DNA from: Clostridiales bacterium | GTDB taxonomy: Bacteria; Bacillota; Clostridia; Lachnospirales; Lachnospiraceae | Length of the DNA stretch: 5,423 nt | NCBI GenBank assembly: GCA_020859965.1 | Contig: JAJBVF010000403.1 | Coordinates: 1 to 5,423, forward strand | Direction: 5' to 3' | Shown here: piece after piece, positions 5,099-5,423 of the stretch | Position numbering within the stretch: position 1 is the first letter of the stretch | How the letters are laid out: each line of letters begins with the position of its first letter | Position numbers and translations under genes: made by a program | The notes under the pieces: generated by a model | What the model was told of the DNA's origin: nothing | The model's database searches: none | The model's input: only the letters and a program-made list of their open reading frames with translations

Positions 5099-5110
5099 TG
5101 GTGTCTGAAG

Positions 5111-5423
5111 ATGAAACAACAAACTTTTAGCGATATAGAATACTCCAACCGCCGCAAGAAAACCAAACGGGAGACATTCCTTGATTCCATGGACAAAATG
5201 CTTCCGTGGGATCAGTGGGTAAATCTGATCCGTCCCTATTATCCATCCGGGAAGCGGGGACGCCCTCCGAAAAAAATAGAGACCATGCTGCGTATGTACC
5301 TGATGCAAAACTGGTTTCATCTTTCTGCTGCCGCTATTGAGGATTCCATATACGACAGCTATGCCATGCGGAATTTCATGCATCTTGATTTTTTAACCGA
5401 GCAGGTTCCGGATGCTTCCACAC
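5111..5423 (+). CDS. IS5-family transposase, N-terminal part (partial, runs off the right edge)
   Basis: This is the start of a DDE transposase that moves its own insertion sequence. The 104 visible codons read MKQQTFSDIEYSNRRKKTKR (1-20), ETFLDSMDKMLPWDQWV (21-37), and then PYYPSGKRGRPPKKIETMLRMYLMQNWFHLS (43-73). They end with AIEDSIYDSYAMRNFMHLDF (76-95). This is the helical N-terminal DUF772-type DNA-binding region of IS5-group transposases, including the characteristic P-x-GKRGRPP stretch and the 'DSYAMRxFM' block. The DDE catalytic residues lie beyond the window. The visible part is uninterrupted, so there is no sign of decay, but intactness cannot be judged. The start follows from AAAGGA upstream and from the family's usual MRQQTF/MKQQTF N-terminus, recalled from memory. 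Confidence 0.9.
   Translation, partial: MKQQTFSDIEYSNRRKKTKRETFLDSMDKMLPWDQWVNLIRPYYPSGKRGRPPKKIETMLRMYLMQNWFHLSAAAIEDSIYDSYAMRNFMHLDFLTEQVPDAST
5111..5423 (+). mobile_element. Insertion sequence of the IS5 family, left part
   Basis: The transposase gene identifies an insertion sequence oriented rightward and continuing past the window. The span given is only the part proven by coding sequence. The true left end lies somewhere in 4967-5110, because the dehydrogenase before it is complete. No target duplication can be checked here. Confidence 0.75.

Larger units (their letters stand above)
4967..5110 (+). other. Gap between the dehydrogenase and transposase; should contain the left end of the IS
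   Basis: No gene is seen in these 144 bp. A 5-bp dyad (ACGTG 4957-4961 / CACGT 4969-4973) spans the dehydrogenase stop codon but has no T-run, so no convincing terminator exists. Two palindromes touch each other at 4986-5005. Further on, GCTGC (5050-5054) pairs with GCAGC (5076-5080) and CTGCA (5054-5058) with TGCAG (5061-5065), as alternative foldings ahead of the transposase start. The IS terminal inverted repeat must begin in this gap, but with the right end outside the window I cannot place it. Confidence 0.5.

Overview
The window looks like a chromosomal segment of a Clostridia-class Firmicute, most likely a member of the Lachnospiraceae. This rests on family resemblance recalled from memory: the exact style of the nuclease with a C-terminal Cys cluster, the small 'HEKIT' protein, the BDH-type alcohol dehydrogenase and the IS5-type transposase. 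AGGAG-type ribosome binding sites and A-rich leaders are consistent with it. No search was run.

Layout. At the left edge (1-366, minus strand) is the 5' part of proB, glutamate 5-kinase, the first step of proline synthesis, running out of the window. It is transcribed leftward from a near-consensus sigma-A promoter (435-463). A perfect 9-bp inverted repeat (416-438) covers the -10 box and predicted start point. All other genes point right: a 132-aa conserved protein of unknown function (641-1039); a membrane-anchored or secreted DNA/RNA non-specific endonuclease with a C-terminal His/Cys zinc-ribbon-like tail (1183-2115); a MATE-family efflux transporter (2334-3719); a BDH/YqhD-type iron-dependent alcohol dehydrogenase (3791-4966), 71 nt behind the transporter; and the first 104 codons of an IS5-family transposase (5111-5423), cut by the right edge.

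How the parts relate. proB and the 132-aa gene are divergent and share a 274-bp control region. The 132-aa gene and the nuclease are separated by 143 bp with two dyads but no clear terminator, so read-through is possible. The transporter and dehydrogenase are probably one transcript, because no terminator or promoter is visible between them. The insertion sequence at the right end is a mobile addition. Its left terminus should lie between 4967 and 5110 but cannot be fixed without its right end.

No clearly new multi-gene system is visible. The items most worth checking are the operator-like palindrome on the proB promoter, the unexplained 132-aa protein beside an exported nuclease, and the structured leader in front of the transporter. 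There are no RNA genes, CRISPR arrays or T-box-like leaders that I can support.
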